From Panulirus ornatus (Eukaryota > Arthropoda > Malacostraca > Decapoda > Palinuridae): DNA of 64,000 bases. The notes under the pieces are model-generated. The model searched no databases, was not told the origin of the DNA, and was given only the letters and a program-made list of their open reading frames with translations. Positions within the stretch are counted from its first letter, which is position 1. Each line of letters starts with the position of its first letter. The position numbers and the translations under genes are program-made. Location of the stretch: assembly GCF_036320965.1 (NCBI RefSeq), contig NC_092225.1, positions 32,667,887 through 32,731,886 of the forward strand. The letters run 5' to 3'. Positions 54,347 to 64,000 of this stretch are shown piece by piece.

Positions 54347-54960
54347 TGATTTTTTTTCACACTTACCATTTTCATGTTAGCGAGGTAACGCCAAGAGCAG
54401 ACAAAGAAAAGGTTTCATCCACTCACATCCACTCTGTAACTGTTATGTGTAATGCACTGAAACCAGAGGCCCCTATCCACAACCAAACCCCACAGACCTA
54501 TCCATGGTTTCCTCCAGCTGCTTCATATGCCTTGGCTTAGTTCACTGACAGCATGTCACCCCCCCTTTATATCACAGTGCTCCAGTTCACTGTAACCCAT
54601 GGATTCCTTTTACCCTCCTGCATGTTCAGGAACCCAAGCACTCAAAAATATTTTCCTATCAATCCTTCCCTCTTTAGTTTGGTCTCTCTTCTCCTTGTTC
54701 CCTCCACTTCTGACATAAATATCTTCATTATCAACCCCCCCTTACTCATTCTCTCTGAAATGTCCAAACCATTGCAGCACACCCTCATCAGCTTTTTCAG
54801 CCATACTCTACTTGTTAACACACTTCTCTCAACCTATCATTACTTACTAAATCAACCCTCCTCACGCCACATATCATCCTCAGACATTTCATTTCCAAAA
54901 CGTTCACCCTCTTCCATATATTCACATGTAAAAGACCATACCTAGCATCCATACATCATT
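54347..54960 (-). mobile_element. Old RTE-type LINE 3' end
   Basis: Box CATTTTCATGTTAGCGAGGTAACGCC, short UTR with ACTGTTATGTGTAATGCACTGAAACC, ORF end and C-terminal domain in decayed form (CCTCCTGCATGTTCAGG, CCATATTTCATTTCCA-type remnants). It lacks the CATA-rich part of the long UTR. Confidence 0.75.
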
Positions 54961-55009
54961 GGCACTTTCAGTCTGTTCAGTTCTATATCTCCGATACCCG
55001 TTCCCTCTG

Positions 55010-55056
55010 AGAACTCCCATCAAGGGGTGGCCATGGCAAAAGAGTCTTCACTTATC
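55010..55056 (+). repeat. Short repeat block shared with 5388-5442
   Basis: TTCCCTCTGAGAACTCCCAT, CAAGGGGTGGCCATGGCAAA and AGAGTCTTCACTT. See the block after the SINE-R copy at 5123. Confidence 0.6.
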
Positions 55057-55079
55057 CCTATCCTTACACACCTTCCTTG

Positions 55080-58075
55080 CATACATCATTCAGTGCATTC
55101 TTCCACTATTTCTATCCCTCCAGTATTCCTCCACTGTACTTGCCCATGTCAGGTGGTCGTCCATTCACACCAACCCCTTTAATTGTACTATTATACACTC
55201 TCCTTGTAAACTCCCAGTCATGAATTCTTCCTACATACTCAAACCACCTGAAAGTATTACATTTCACCCATTCTACTATTCCACAATTCATTCCCTTTGC
55301 ATTCCTTGCCATACCACATCTCTCATACATCCTTTCATTTCTTTCTTCATTCCATCTAGTCACATTACATGCTCTACTCAAGTTTTGGCTACATAGGCCA
55401 GGGTTGGGAGTACTATGCTGTCCCTTAATCCTCTTTTCACTTCCATACTTACACCTCTAACCATCATTGTTCTGCTAAGGGACCCAGTGACTCTTCTACC
55501 TTGTACCGCTCTCTCCCTTATCTCTCCTTCCATATCACCACATTTACCCAAGACAGCTCCTAGATATTTAAATTCTCTCACTTCTTCCAGCCTTTTTTCC
55601 TTCATATTCACAGCACAATTTAGTACAATTTCTTCCTTCTTTCTATATGGTTTTACAGAATCTTTTTTTTTTTTTTTTCATCCTGTTTCCTCTCAAACAC
55701 AATTGCTTTATTTTCAGTTGCATTTACCTTCAGTTGCCTGTGCTTACACACATCATAAAACACACTTACAACCCTCTGCAACTCTCTTCACTCTCAGCAA
55801 ACATCACAGCATCATCTGCATACAGGCTTGCCACTAGACACCATATCTCACCCCCACACATCATCTCTGCACCCCTTTTCCCTAGTTTTGCCTTCATCTC
55901 TTTTATCATTCCTTCCAAATATATATTCAAAAGTCATGGTGACATCACACAACCCTGCCTTACACCAACATGTATCCCAAAATTTTCACTCAGCTTTGCA
56001 TCCACTCTTACTTATGCATTTTTCTTCTCTAAAAAAGGCTTTCACACCATCCAACAGTTGTCCCTTATATCATATATCCTTAACAAATCCCACAAAGCAT
56101 TCCAGTTGACTCTGTCATGCACTTTCTCCAGATCCATAAAAGCTGCATTCAACTTCCTACCTCTCGCTAAATACTTCTCTACAGTCATCTTTACACCAAA
56201 AATCTGATCCACAGATCCCCTACCTTTCCTAAAACCCCCTTACTCTTCACTTATTCTGTATTCAGTCACTTCCATCTCTCTGTCGATATATATTCTTGCA
56301 TACACTTTTACTGGTATACTTAACAGACTTATTCCCATATTGCTACATACAACCTTAGCACCTTTTCCTTTGAATAAAGGAACAACAGTGTATTTCATAG
56401 CAACTGTGGTGGCAGTGCTGCATTGTGCACCCTGTGGGTAGTGGCAGTGCTGCCAATCCTTTGGCACAACCGCGTTTCCATGCTAAATTATGTATAAGAT
56501 GCATCCATTCTATCGTACTTTATCCTGCATACTTCATTATTTTGGCTATAATCCTATCCACTGCAGGTGACTTTCTTACCTTCAGCATCCTTATTTCCCA
56601 TCTTACCTCCCTTTTTTGCTGTAGACCCTTTGCACTTGTATCCTCTTCCTTCCATCCTCCATACCCATACATGTAACAACTGCTGCCTCTTCTTCTCCCA
56701 CATTCAGTTTTTCAAAATACTCTTTCCATCTTCCTTTAACTTCCTCTGTTTGATTAAGCAAGTCCCTTCCTTACTTCTCACATCATTTCCACTCATTTCC
56801 ACTCTTTCCTTTTTCACCTCCTTCTAGTACAGTTTCTTATTATCCCAAAACTACCCACTTAACTTCCTTCCAAATTTTTCATCTGCTCTTTGTTTGCTTT
56901 CTGTTTACATATTTTGTATTCTTCCCTCCTCTTTTGCTGAACTTCCACTGGTACATTCCTGTTGAACAATCTACCATATGCCTTTTCTTCTCTTCCTTAG
57001 CATTTCTAGTTTCTTCTGTCCAGCATGCATTGCCCTTTTTATGACTTCATCTCACCACCTTGTATCCAGCTGCTGATTCTGGAACCTTTTATAGTATTTC
57101 TGTAAACATTCTACACACTTCTTTCACACATGACTGCATTCCTGCATTCACTGCACTTCTGCTTAAGCTTTAGGTTACCTTCCTTTCATACTCCTTCCTG
57201 CATTTTTTCTTATTCATCTTCTCACTTGCCAACGCTTTTACCTCTCCATTCTTCCTTACACCATACCTCCACTTCTTCCTGATCCTCATCCCCCCAAGAA
57301 CAATGAAATGTCACGAGTCCAAAGAATCCTCTCGTGACTTTAGCATCTAGCAAGGCCTTTCTCAATTTTTCATCCAGTGCCACATTGTCAGTCAAAGCCT
57401 TTTGCTCTTCTCTCCCATCATCCCTCATCCATGTATATCTGTGGAACATCTTGTGCTGAAAAAAAGTGTTTACAAGGACTAAACCACTCTCAGCACAAAT
57501 ATCCACAAGGTAACTCCCATTCTTATTTACTCCAGGCACTCCCCACTTACCAACTACCTCACCAATTTCATTAATTCCACTTTTGCATTCATATTGCCTA
57601 ACATGACCATTTTTCTCATATTCTCAAAATCATGTATACAGTCATTCAAAAATCCTCCAGAAAAGCTTCATTTTATACTTACCTCGTACAGTCTTCATAT
57701 TGAGAGGCACATATACACATACCCGTGCATACTTGCAATCCCAATCTTTCCTTTCACCTACACTATTCTTAATCCATTGCACCCATGCTCTGTAACACCC
57801 TCCCATACTCTTAGTGATAGAAGAATTGCACTTCCTTCTTTTCCTCTTCCCAATAATTTTCACTCATTCTCATCCATACCACACCTCCTTCCAAGCCCTC
57901 CCATGACTTGCATTCATCATTTTCACTTTCATTCCACACACTCTGCCCAAGCATATGAGTTTCCCCAATCCTTAGCACCTCCACGCTAAGACTTTTAAAC
58001 CTTTCTACAATCTCCCTCCTTTTACTGTTACCATTCATCCCATTCACATTCAGTGCCATCATCCTCAGTCATTCA
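55080..58075 (-). mobile_element. Second RTE-like LINE family (RTE-B), near-full-length fossil
   Basis: On the minus strand, EN begins near 58062 (MMALNVNGMNG, then VEVLRIGETHML), with NTFFQHKMFHRYTW near 57440 and DNVALDEKLRKALLDAKVTRG. RT remnants include EYRISEEQ.GFRKGRGSVDQIF (56190-56260), AAFMDLEKVHD (56120-56140), and the C-terminal EFKYLGAVLGKCGDMEGEI (55540-55570) and RWFEYVGRIHDWEFTRRVY (55190-55250). The domain order equals RTE-A but the sequence is clearly a different family. Frame broken in many places. Confidence 0.78.
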
Positions 58076-58429
58076 TCTCTTTTAACCTATGGCATAACTG
58101 TTAAACTCAAGTGCCACTTCTGAGCCTTTTGTGCCTCATCCTTGACAGGTTACCGATAGAGGGCAGCATCCAGTGCAGTGTTTCCAGTGTTTGTCCAGAT
58201 CTAAAAGTATTGCCCTGATGTAATTGGGCAACCTCCCCCCTTTAGTTCCACCCCTAAGGGGTGTAATAACGAGGTCACCATGAGAAGGCAGGGTGATACT
58301 TGGATACCTTAGTAAAACTAGGGTATCCCCTTGAGGTGCTGAAACTTGATAACTTTTCCCAATTGTAAGCTTTTTATTTTTTTTTATTTTTTTTTTTTTT
58401 TACTTTGCACCCCCCCACCTCTTTGGTTA
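58076..58429. other. Intergenic-like intron sequence, possible unknown repeat
   Basis: It contains GGTTACCGATAGAGGGCAGC, ACCCCTAAGGGGTGTAATAACG (a short palindrome, CCCCTAAGGGG) and a T-run at 58377-58403. No coding signal. Confidence 0.4.
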
Positions 58430-58926
58430 TGATACTGCCACTGCACAAAGCACTTTCAAACCTACCCATTTTTGTCCTTCCTGATAGTGGCCTCTCTTTG
58501 CACGCATTCCTCAGTCCTACCAGTCTTTGCCCCTTCACCAACCCTTTGACTTGCCTCTGCTTTCATGGCTCCATTTGCTGTAAGGTCCCCTCCCAGGTAT
58601 CTAAAACACATCCCTTCCTCCAGGTTTTCTCTGTTCAAACTCATACCCCAACTAATCTGTCTCACCAAACTGCTAAATGTAACAACCTTGTTCTCACATG
58701 TATTTACTAGCCACTTTCTCTCATGGTCTCCCAGCCTCAGACATCAACTTTTGCAGTTTCTCATCTATATCTGCCACCAGTGCTGTTTTATCAGCAAATG
58801 ACTGAGATGATACTAAATCAACCCTCTCTTTCCACAATCTTCACCTACATTGTTACCTGCATCTGCAACTGTCTAGTAATTTGCTCATTCACTATCTCCA
58901 CTCCACTTCAACATCAGTACTGTTTC
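58430..58926 (-). mobile_element. Fossil RTE-type C-terminal and RT fragment
   Basis: Minus-strand piece 58462-58668 reads ENLEEGMCFRYLGGDLTANG, clearly related to EKLEEVKCFRYLGVDLAADG. The catalytic region near 58790 is degraded (TTTTATCAGCAAATGACTG). Confidence 0.7.
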
Positions 58927-58932
58927 AGAATT

Positions 58933-60558
58933 TTTTTTTTTTTTTTTTTTTTTTTATACTTTGTCGCTGTCTCCCGCGTTTGCGAGGTAGCGCAAGGAAA
59001 CAGACGAAAGAAATGGCCCAACCCCCCCCCCATACACATGTATATACATACGTCCACACACACAAATATACATACCTACACAGCTTTCCATGGTTTACCC
59101 CAGACGCTTCACATGCCTTGATTCAATCCACTGACAGCACGTCAACCCCGGTATACCACATCGCTCCAATTCACTCTATTCCTTGCCCTCCTTTCACCCT
59201 CCTGCATGTTCAGGCCCCGATCACACAAAATCTTTTTCACTCCATCTTTCCACCTCCAATTTGGTCTCCCTCTTCTCCTTGCTCCCTCCACCTCCGACAC
59301 ATATATCCTCTTGGTCAATCTTTCCTCACTCATCCTCTCCATGTGCCCAAACCACTTCAAAACACCCTCTTCTGCTCTCTCAACCACGCTCTTTTTATTT
59401 CCACACATCTCTCTTACCCTTACGTTACTCACTCGATCAAACCACCTCACACCACACATTGTCCTCAAACATCTCATTTCCAGCACATCCATCCTCCTGC
59501 GCACAACTCTATCCATAGCCCACGCCTCGCAACCATACAACATTGTTGGAACCACTATTCCTTCAAACATACCCATTTTTGCTTTCCGAGATAATGTTCT
59601 CGATTTCCACACATTCTTCAAGGCCCCCAGAATTTTCGCCCCCTCCCCCACCCTATGATCCACTTCCGCTTCCATGGTTCCATCTGCTGCCAGATCCACT
59701 CCCAGATATCTAAAACACTTCACTTCCTCCAGTTTTTCTCCATTCAAACTCACCTCCCAATTGACTTGACCCTCAACCCTACTGTACCTAATAACCTTGC
59801 TCTTATTCACATTTACTCTTAACTTTCTTCTTCCACACACTTTACCAAACTCAGTCACCAGCTTCTGCAGTTTCTCACATGAATCAGCCACCAGCGCTGT
59901 ATCATCAGCGAACAACAACTGACACTTCCCAAGCTCTCTCATCCCCAACAGACTTCATACTTGCCCCTCTTTCCAAAACTCTTGCATTTACCTCCCTAAC
60001 AACCCCATCCATAAACAAATTAAACAACCATGGAGACATCACACACCCCTGCCGCAAACCTACATTCACTGAGAACCAATCACTTTCCTCTCTTCCTACA
60101 CGTACACATGCCTTACATCCTCGATAAAAACTTTTCACTGCTTCTAACAACTTTCCTCCCACACCATATATTCTTAATACCTTCCACAGAGTATCTCTAT
60201 CAACTCTATCATATGCCTTCTCCAGATCCATAAATGCTACATACAAATCCATTTGCTTTTCTAAGTATTTCTCACATACATTCTTCAAAGCAAACACCTG
60301 ATCCACACATCCTCTACCACTTCTGAAACCACACTGCTCTTCCCCAATCTGATGCTCTGTACATGCCTTCACCCTCTCAATCAATACCCTCCCATATAAT
60401 TTACCAGGAATACTCACAAACTTATACCTCTGTAATTTGAGCACTCACTCTTATCTCCTTTGCCTTTGTACAATGGCACTATGCACGCATTCCGCCAATC
60501 CTCAGGCACCTCACCATGAGTCATACATACATTAAATAACCTTACCAACCAGTCAACA
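58933..60558 (-). mobile_element. RTE-A LINE, short form, 1.6 kb, 5'-truncated
   Basis: T-tail of about 26, tail box, short 3' UTR, full C-terminal domain and RT core up to VDWLVRLFNVCMTH (about 60540). AGAATT flanks it at 58927-58932 and 60559-60564. A 2-base loss near 59923 (GACTCACTTCC reduced to GACACTTCC) shifts the frame just before the catalytic box, and a 2-base loss in SLLSIPGK near 60414 shifts it again. Confidence 0.9.
59142..59948 (-). pseudogene. RTE-A reverse transcriptase C-terminal half, frameshifted (268 codons)
   Basis: Starts in shifted sequence and reads CQLLFADDTALVADS, then the standard tail domain to WSDVVYRG. The RT core continues in another frame at 59905-60444 (GFRSGRGCVDQ, AFMDLEKAYDRVD, RQGCVMSPWLF). 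The first 13 residues are out-of-frame sequence. Confidence 0.84.
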
Positions 60559-60564
60559 AGAATT

Positions 60565-61023
60565 ATATGTAGGCTTATTATTGAATACCTCTTGGAGGTT
60601 AAGATGGACGTTAAGGTATGCATGTTCATTCATTGTCCTGTCTTCTTGTTTCTTTTTTTCATTGATATGTGTAGTCTGGGACCATATGAAATAGACCCTT
60701 ATCTGCACCTTACTGTCATATAATCTAAGCCCAAACCTTCTTAATACCAAACCTATACAGTATGCAGAATTTTCAAACATATGATTTCAGTATTACTGTG
60801 ACTTCACTTTGAACATTTATTTATATATCATATAGCAATGTCTTGAGAAGAATTCATTCATGCAATACTGTACTTCATAAGTAAAGATATTAAAGATTGT
60901 ATGAGTATATGGTGAAAAATAAGCTTCCTAGAGACATTTTTTAAGTGTCAGTATCACAAATGTGCTAAATTGTTGGCAGTTTCATTACTTTTTTGGGTAC
61001 AAAGAATAGTAATCTCATTACAG
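60565..61023. other. MOCOS intron sequence before the 61024 exon
   Basis: AT-rich unique sequence with no recognised gene. It ends in the acceptor of the MOCOS exon. Confidence 0.5.
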
Positions 61024-61142
61024 GAGACATAAGGGGGAGCTTATCCCTTGCAAATGAGTCCCAGTATCTTGTGATTCACAGGCCAAGTGTTCGTAAACTA
61101 CTAAATGAAATTCAGAGAAACAGAGCTTCAAAATTGACTGAG
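61024..61142 (+). CDS. MOCOS: MOCOS exon, start of the MOSC domain
   Basis: The acceptor is tcattacag and the donor ctgag|gtaaga. It enters in phase 1, completing the Gly left by 41494, and leaves in phase 0. It encodes GSLSLANESQYLVIH, equivalent to the (T)LSLVNEAQYLL segment at the beginning of the MOSC domain in homologues. The 19.5-kb intron before it is filled with retrotransposons. The remaining MOSC exons, with the Cys-rich end, are not in 61143-64000 and must lie beyond the window. Confidence 0.87.
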
Positions 61143-61340
61143 GTAAGAGCTCCAATGTGCATGAATTTTATATGTCATCATAATATAATTATTTGAGTAT
61201 TATTAGTTGTGTAAGATAGAGAACAGTTGGTTCATATACATGGAAGAGGCAGCCAAGATGCCATTGGTAAACAAGTGTTAACGGATGGTGGTGTTTGGGT
61301 TGGTGGTGTTCGGGGTCTGGCATCATGCCTGTCAACATTT

Positions 61341-61986
61341 TTATGTGGATAGGAAAGGGAAGTGTTTACAAATTTTGCATACAATAAAGCTATCCAGTTT
61401 GCATAGACCTTCACTAATATTAATGTTACAATTCTTTATGTATTTAAAGATAGAAGATTCAAATATAATTCTCATGGCAAGTAGTTACATTTATTAACAT
61501 AAGTAGCATTACTGCAGTCAGTACACCAGTCATAATTTTTAACATAATTAAACATAGCATTTGATTTTTGTCCTGTTCTTATGCTATATTTATGTTGATT
61601 AAGTTTAACACAAAGTTCCTTACCAGTCTGCCCATCATAAAACATGTTACAGCTTTTAAAGGGGATTCTGTAAACTTAGCCCACAGAATTTTCTGGAGAG
61701 TTTTTAATTAAGATTTTCTCTATTGTATTGTTATTGCTGAAGGCTTCAATTACATCAAAGGATTTAAGCAACCTAGGAAGTAATGTAGAATTATCACTTA
61801 AAGGGAGAACTAAAAGGTATCAAGGTATCTTGGTATCAAGGGGAGGTTTGGTTTTTACTCTATAAAATGATTTCTTTGCCAACTTAAGAGATTTGTCAAT
61901 GAAGGGTCTAGGATACTTTAACTTGTATCCAATAGATTGTATCTTCTCAAACTCATCATCAATAAATTCCAGACTATATATACGTA
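61341..61986 (-). mobile_element. Penelope-like element, 3' part with GIY-YIG-type domain (decayed)
   Basis: On the minus strand, coding opens with SLEFIDDEFEKIQSIGYKL and RPFIDKSLKLAKKSFY (61860-61980), typical of the RT-to-endonuclease region of crustacean-type Penelope-like elements. Then come FKSCNMFYDGQTGKELCVKL and RTGQKSNAMFNYV, the GIY-YIG-type nuclease core, in which the usual (Y)YIGQTG reads FYDGQTG. The end reads KNCNINISEGLCKLDSFIVCKICK, with a frame change and stop at 61341-61343. RT is missing, so this is a 5'-truncated, inactive copy. Confidence 0.8.
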
Positions 61987-63395
61987 ATGCGGGGAGTGCT
62001 CGTCCTCCTCGAGGGCTCAGAGTGGGGTGCCTAAATGTGTGTGGATGTAACCAAGATGTGAAAAAAGGAGAGATAGGTAGTATGTTTGAGGAAAGGAACC
62101 TGGATGTTTTGGCTCTGAGTGAAACGAAGCTCAAGGGTAAAGGGGAAGAGTGGTTTGGGAATGTCTGGGGAGTAAAGTCAGGGGTTAGTGAGAGGACAAG
62201 AGCAAGGGAAGGAGTAGCAATACTCCTGAAACAGGAGTTGTGGGAGTATGTGATAGAGTGTAAGAAAGTAAATTCTCGATTAATATGGGTAAAACTGAAA
62301 GTTGATGGAGAGAGGTGGGTGATTATTGGTGCATATGCACCTGGGCATCAGAAGAAAGATCAAGAGAGGCAAGTGTTTTGGGAGCAGCTGAATGAGTGTG
62401 TTAGTGGTTTTGATGCACGAGACCGGGTTATAGTGATGGGTGATTTGAATGCAAAGGTGAGTAATGTGGCAGTTGAGGGAATAATTGGTATACATGGGGT
62501 GTTCAGTGTTGTAAATGGAAATGGTGAAGAGCTTGTAGATTTATGTGCTGAAAAAGGACTGATGATTGGGAATACCTTGTTTAAAAAGCGAGATATACAT
62601 AAGTATACTTATGTAAGTAGGAGAGATGGCCAGAGAGCGTTATTGGATTACGTGTTAATTGACAGGCGTGCGAAAGAGAGACTTTTGGATGTTAATGTGC
62701 TGAGAGGTGCAACTGGAGGGATGTCTGATCATTATCTTGTGGAGGCTAAGGTGAAGATTTGTATGGGTTTTCAGAAAAGAAGAGTGAATGTTGGGGTGAA
62801 GAGGGTGGTGAGAGTAAGTGAGCTTGAGAAGGAGACCTGTGTGAGGAAGTACCAGGAGAGACTGAGTACAGAATGGAAAAAGGTGAGAACAATGGAAGCA
62901 AGGGGAGTGGGGGAGGAATGGGATGTATTTAGGGAATCAGTGATGGATTGCGCAAAAGATGCTTGTGGCATGAGAAGAGTGGGAGGTGGGTTGATTAGAA
63001 ATGGTAGTGAGTGGTGGGATGAAGAAGTAAGAGTATTAGTGAAAGAGAAGAGAGAGGCATTTGGACGATTTTTGCAGGGAAAAAATGCAATTGAGTGGGA
63101 GATGTATAAAAGAAAGAGACAGGAGGTCAAGAGAAAGGTGCAAGAGGTGAAAAAAAGGGCAAATGAGAGTTGGGGTGAGAGAGTATCATTAAATTTTAGG
63201 GAGAATAAAAAGATGTTCTGGAAGGAGGTAAATAAAGTGCGTAAGACAAGGGAGCAAATGGGAACTTCAGTGAAGGGCGCAAATGGGGAGGTGATAACAA
63301 GTAGTGGTGATGGGAGAAGGAGATGGAGTGAGTATTTTGAAGGTTTGTTGAATGTGTTTGATGATAGAGTGGCAGATATAGGGTGTTTTGGTTGA
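61893..63395 (+). CDS. RTE-A endonuclease and linker ORF (truncated by a stop)
   Basis: The APE-type endonuclease, which nicks target DNA to prime reverse transcription, followed by the EN-RT linker. Motifs: GCLNVCGCNQD near residue 45, LALSETKLKG near 73, WVIIGAYAPG near 145, VIVMGDLNAKVS near 178, LLDYVLIDRR near 250 and SDHYLVEAKVKIC near 278. They carry the Asn, Glu, Asp-Asn and Asp-His residues of APE-like nucleases. The first ~32 residues are antisense Penelope-like sequence, so the Met at 61893 is spurious. The frame ends at TGA 63393-63395 where sister copies have CGA (Arg), and continues in the same frame afterwards. Confidence 0.9.
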   Translation: MSMKGLGYFNLYPIDCIFSNSSSINSRLYIRNAGSARPPRGLRVGCLNVCGCNQDVKKGEIGSMFEERNLDVLALSETKLKGKGEEWFGNVWGVKSGVSERTRAREGVAILLKQELWEYVIECKKVNSRLIWVKLKVDGERWVIIGAYAPGHQKKDQERQVFWEQLNECVSGFDARDRVIVMGDLNAKVSNVAVEGIIGIHGVFSVVNGNGEELVDLCAEKGLMIGNTLFKKRDIHKYTYVSRRDGQRALLDYVLIDRRAKERLLDVNVLRGATGGMSDHYLVEAKVKICMGFQKRRVNVGVKRVVRVSELEKETCVRKYQERLSTEWKKVRTMEARGVGEEWDVFRESVMDCAKDACGMRRVGGGLIRNGSEWWDEEVRVLVKEKREAFGRFLQGKNAIEWEMYKRKRQEVKRKVQEVKKRANESWGERVSLNFRENKKMFWKEVNKVRKTREQMGTSVKGANGEVITSSGDGRRRWSEYFEGLLNVFDDRVADIGCFG

Positions 63396-64000
63396 GGTGG
63401 TGTGCAAAGTGAGAGGGTTAGGGAAAATGATTTGGTAAACAGAGAAGAGGTAGTGAAAGCTTTGCGGAAGATGAAAGCCGGCAAGGCAGCAGGTTTGGAT
63501 GGTATTGCTGTGGAATTTATTAAAAAAGGGGGTGACTGTATTGTTGACTGGTTGGTAAGGTTATTTAATGTATGTATGACTCATGGTGAGGTGCCTGAGG
63601 ATTGGCGGAATGCGTGCATAGTGCCATTGTACAAAGGCAAAGGGGATAAGAGTGAGTGCTCAAATTACAGAGGTATAAGTTTGTTGAGTATTCCTGGTAA
63701 ATTATATGGGAGGGTATTGATTGAGAGGGTGAAGGCATGTACAGAGCATCAGATTGGGGAAGAGCAGTGTGGTTTCAGAAGTGGTAGAGGATGTGTGGAT
63801 CAGGTGTTTGCTTTGAAGAATGTATGTGAGAAATACTTAGAAAAGCAAATGGATTTGTATGTAGCATTTATGGATCTGGAGAAGGCATATGATAGAGTTG
63901 ATAGAGATGCTCTGTGGAAGGTATTAAGAATATATGGTGTGGGAGGAAAGTTGTTAGAAGCAGTGAAAAGTTTTTATCGAAGATGTAAGGCATGTGTACG
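61987..64000 (+). mobile_element. RTE-A LINE, 5' part, nearly intact, runs off the window
   Basis: Starts near the beginning of the endonuclease (CTCCTCGAGGGCTCAGAG..) immediately after the Penelope-like sequence. It is open over endonuclease and linker, has one in-frame TGA at 63393-63395, then stays open over the first part of RT to the window end. It is the best-preserved 5' part of this family in the window. Confidence 0.92.
63396..64000 (+). CDS. RTE-A reverse transcriptase N-terminal part (partial)
   Basis: Same frame as the preceding endonuclease ORF, with no further stop. It reads REEVVKALRKMKAGKAAGLDG, EDWRNACIVPLYKGKG, YRGISLLSIPGKLYGRV, GFRSGRGCVDQVF, AFMDLEKAYDRVDRD and YGVGGKLLEAVKSFY up to the window end. 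These are RT fingers and palm motifs before the catalytic FADD, which would lie beyond 64000. If the single TGA is discounted this is a continuous RTE-A polyprotein. Confidence 0.88.

Noticed and set aside
58250..58275. Short palindrome CCCCTAAGGGG as a terminator or operator
   Set aside because: No gene ends nearby and the context is eukaryotic intron; probably part of an unidentified repeat.
58881..59594. 237-codon ORF on the + strand
   Set aside because: Runs from a T-tail through the antisense of the RTE-A 3' UTR and tail domain; a shadow of the minus-strand element.

Overview
This is eukaryotic, repeat-rich DNA, most probably from a decapod crustacean. I infer this from the retrotransposon types (RTE-like LINEs with microsatellite tails, CR1/L2-type LINEs, and a Penelope-like element with a GIY-YIG-type C-terminus) and from the invertebrate-style gene structure with very large introns. 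The species cannot be fixed from sequence alone. There are no bacterial-style operons, no CRISPR array, and no rRNA or tRNA gene that I can recognise.

One host gene crosses the window on the + strand: the molybdenum cofactor sulfurase gene (MOCOS; ma-l in flies). Nine exons are visible: 4431-5110, 18226-18357, 19982-20105, 20262-20338, 24614-24813, 40343-40616, 40743-41036, 41282-41494 and 61024-61142. All have AG/GT borders and compatible phases. They carry most of the PLP-dependent (NifS-like) sulfurase domain and the start of the MOSC part. The first exon(s) lie before the window and the last MOSC exon(s) after it. The piece expected to carry the persulfide-bearing cysteine is not found between 24814 and 40342, and both flanking borders are phase 0, so its absence would not break the frame.

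By my own tally about 70% of the window is mobile-element sequence inside the MOCOS introns. The dominant family, called RTE-A here, is a single-ORF APE-endonuclease/reverse-transcriptase LINE with a 3' UTR ending in a GCGAGGTAGCGC-type box (in antisense) and an A-rich or (TAA)n tail. More than 25 copies or fragments occur on both strands, many nested, several with clear target-site duplications of 6-13 bp. At least three 3' UTR forms exist: a short, well-preserved form; a longer, more decayed form; and an old form. A short SINE-like repeat (four copies) shares its last ~35 bp with RTE-A, which suggests it is mobilised by RTE-A.

Layout: 1-4430, intron with an RTE-A 3' end and an old LINE; 5111-18225, intron packed with RTE-A and SINE copies; 18226-24813, four exons with a CR1/L2 fragment, a SINE with target duplication, and a quiet 4.3-kb intron; 24814-40342, nested RTE-A and CR1-like pieces; 40343-41494, three close exons; 41495-61023, intron with a near-full-length RTE-A pair head to head, a second RTE-like family (about 55.1-58.1 kb) and a young RTE-A copy; 61143-64000, a truncated Penelope-like element and an RTE-A copy that runs off the end with a single stop codon.
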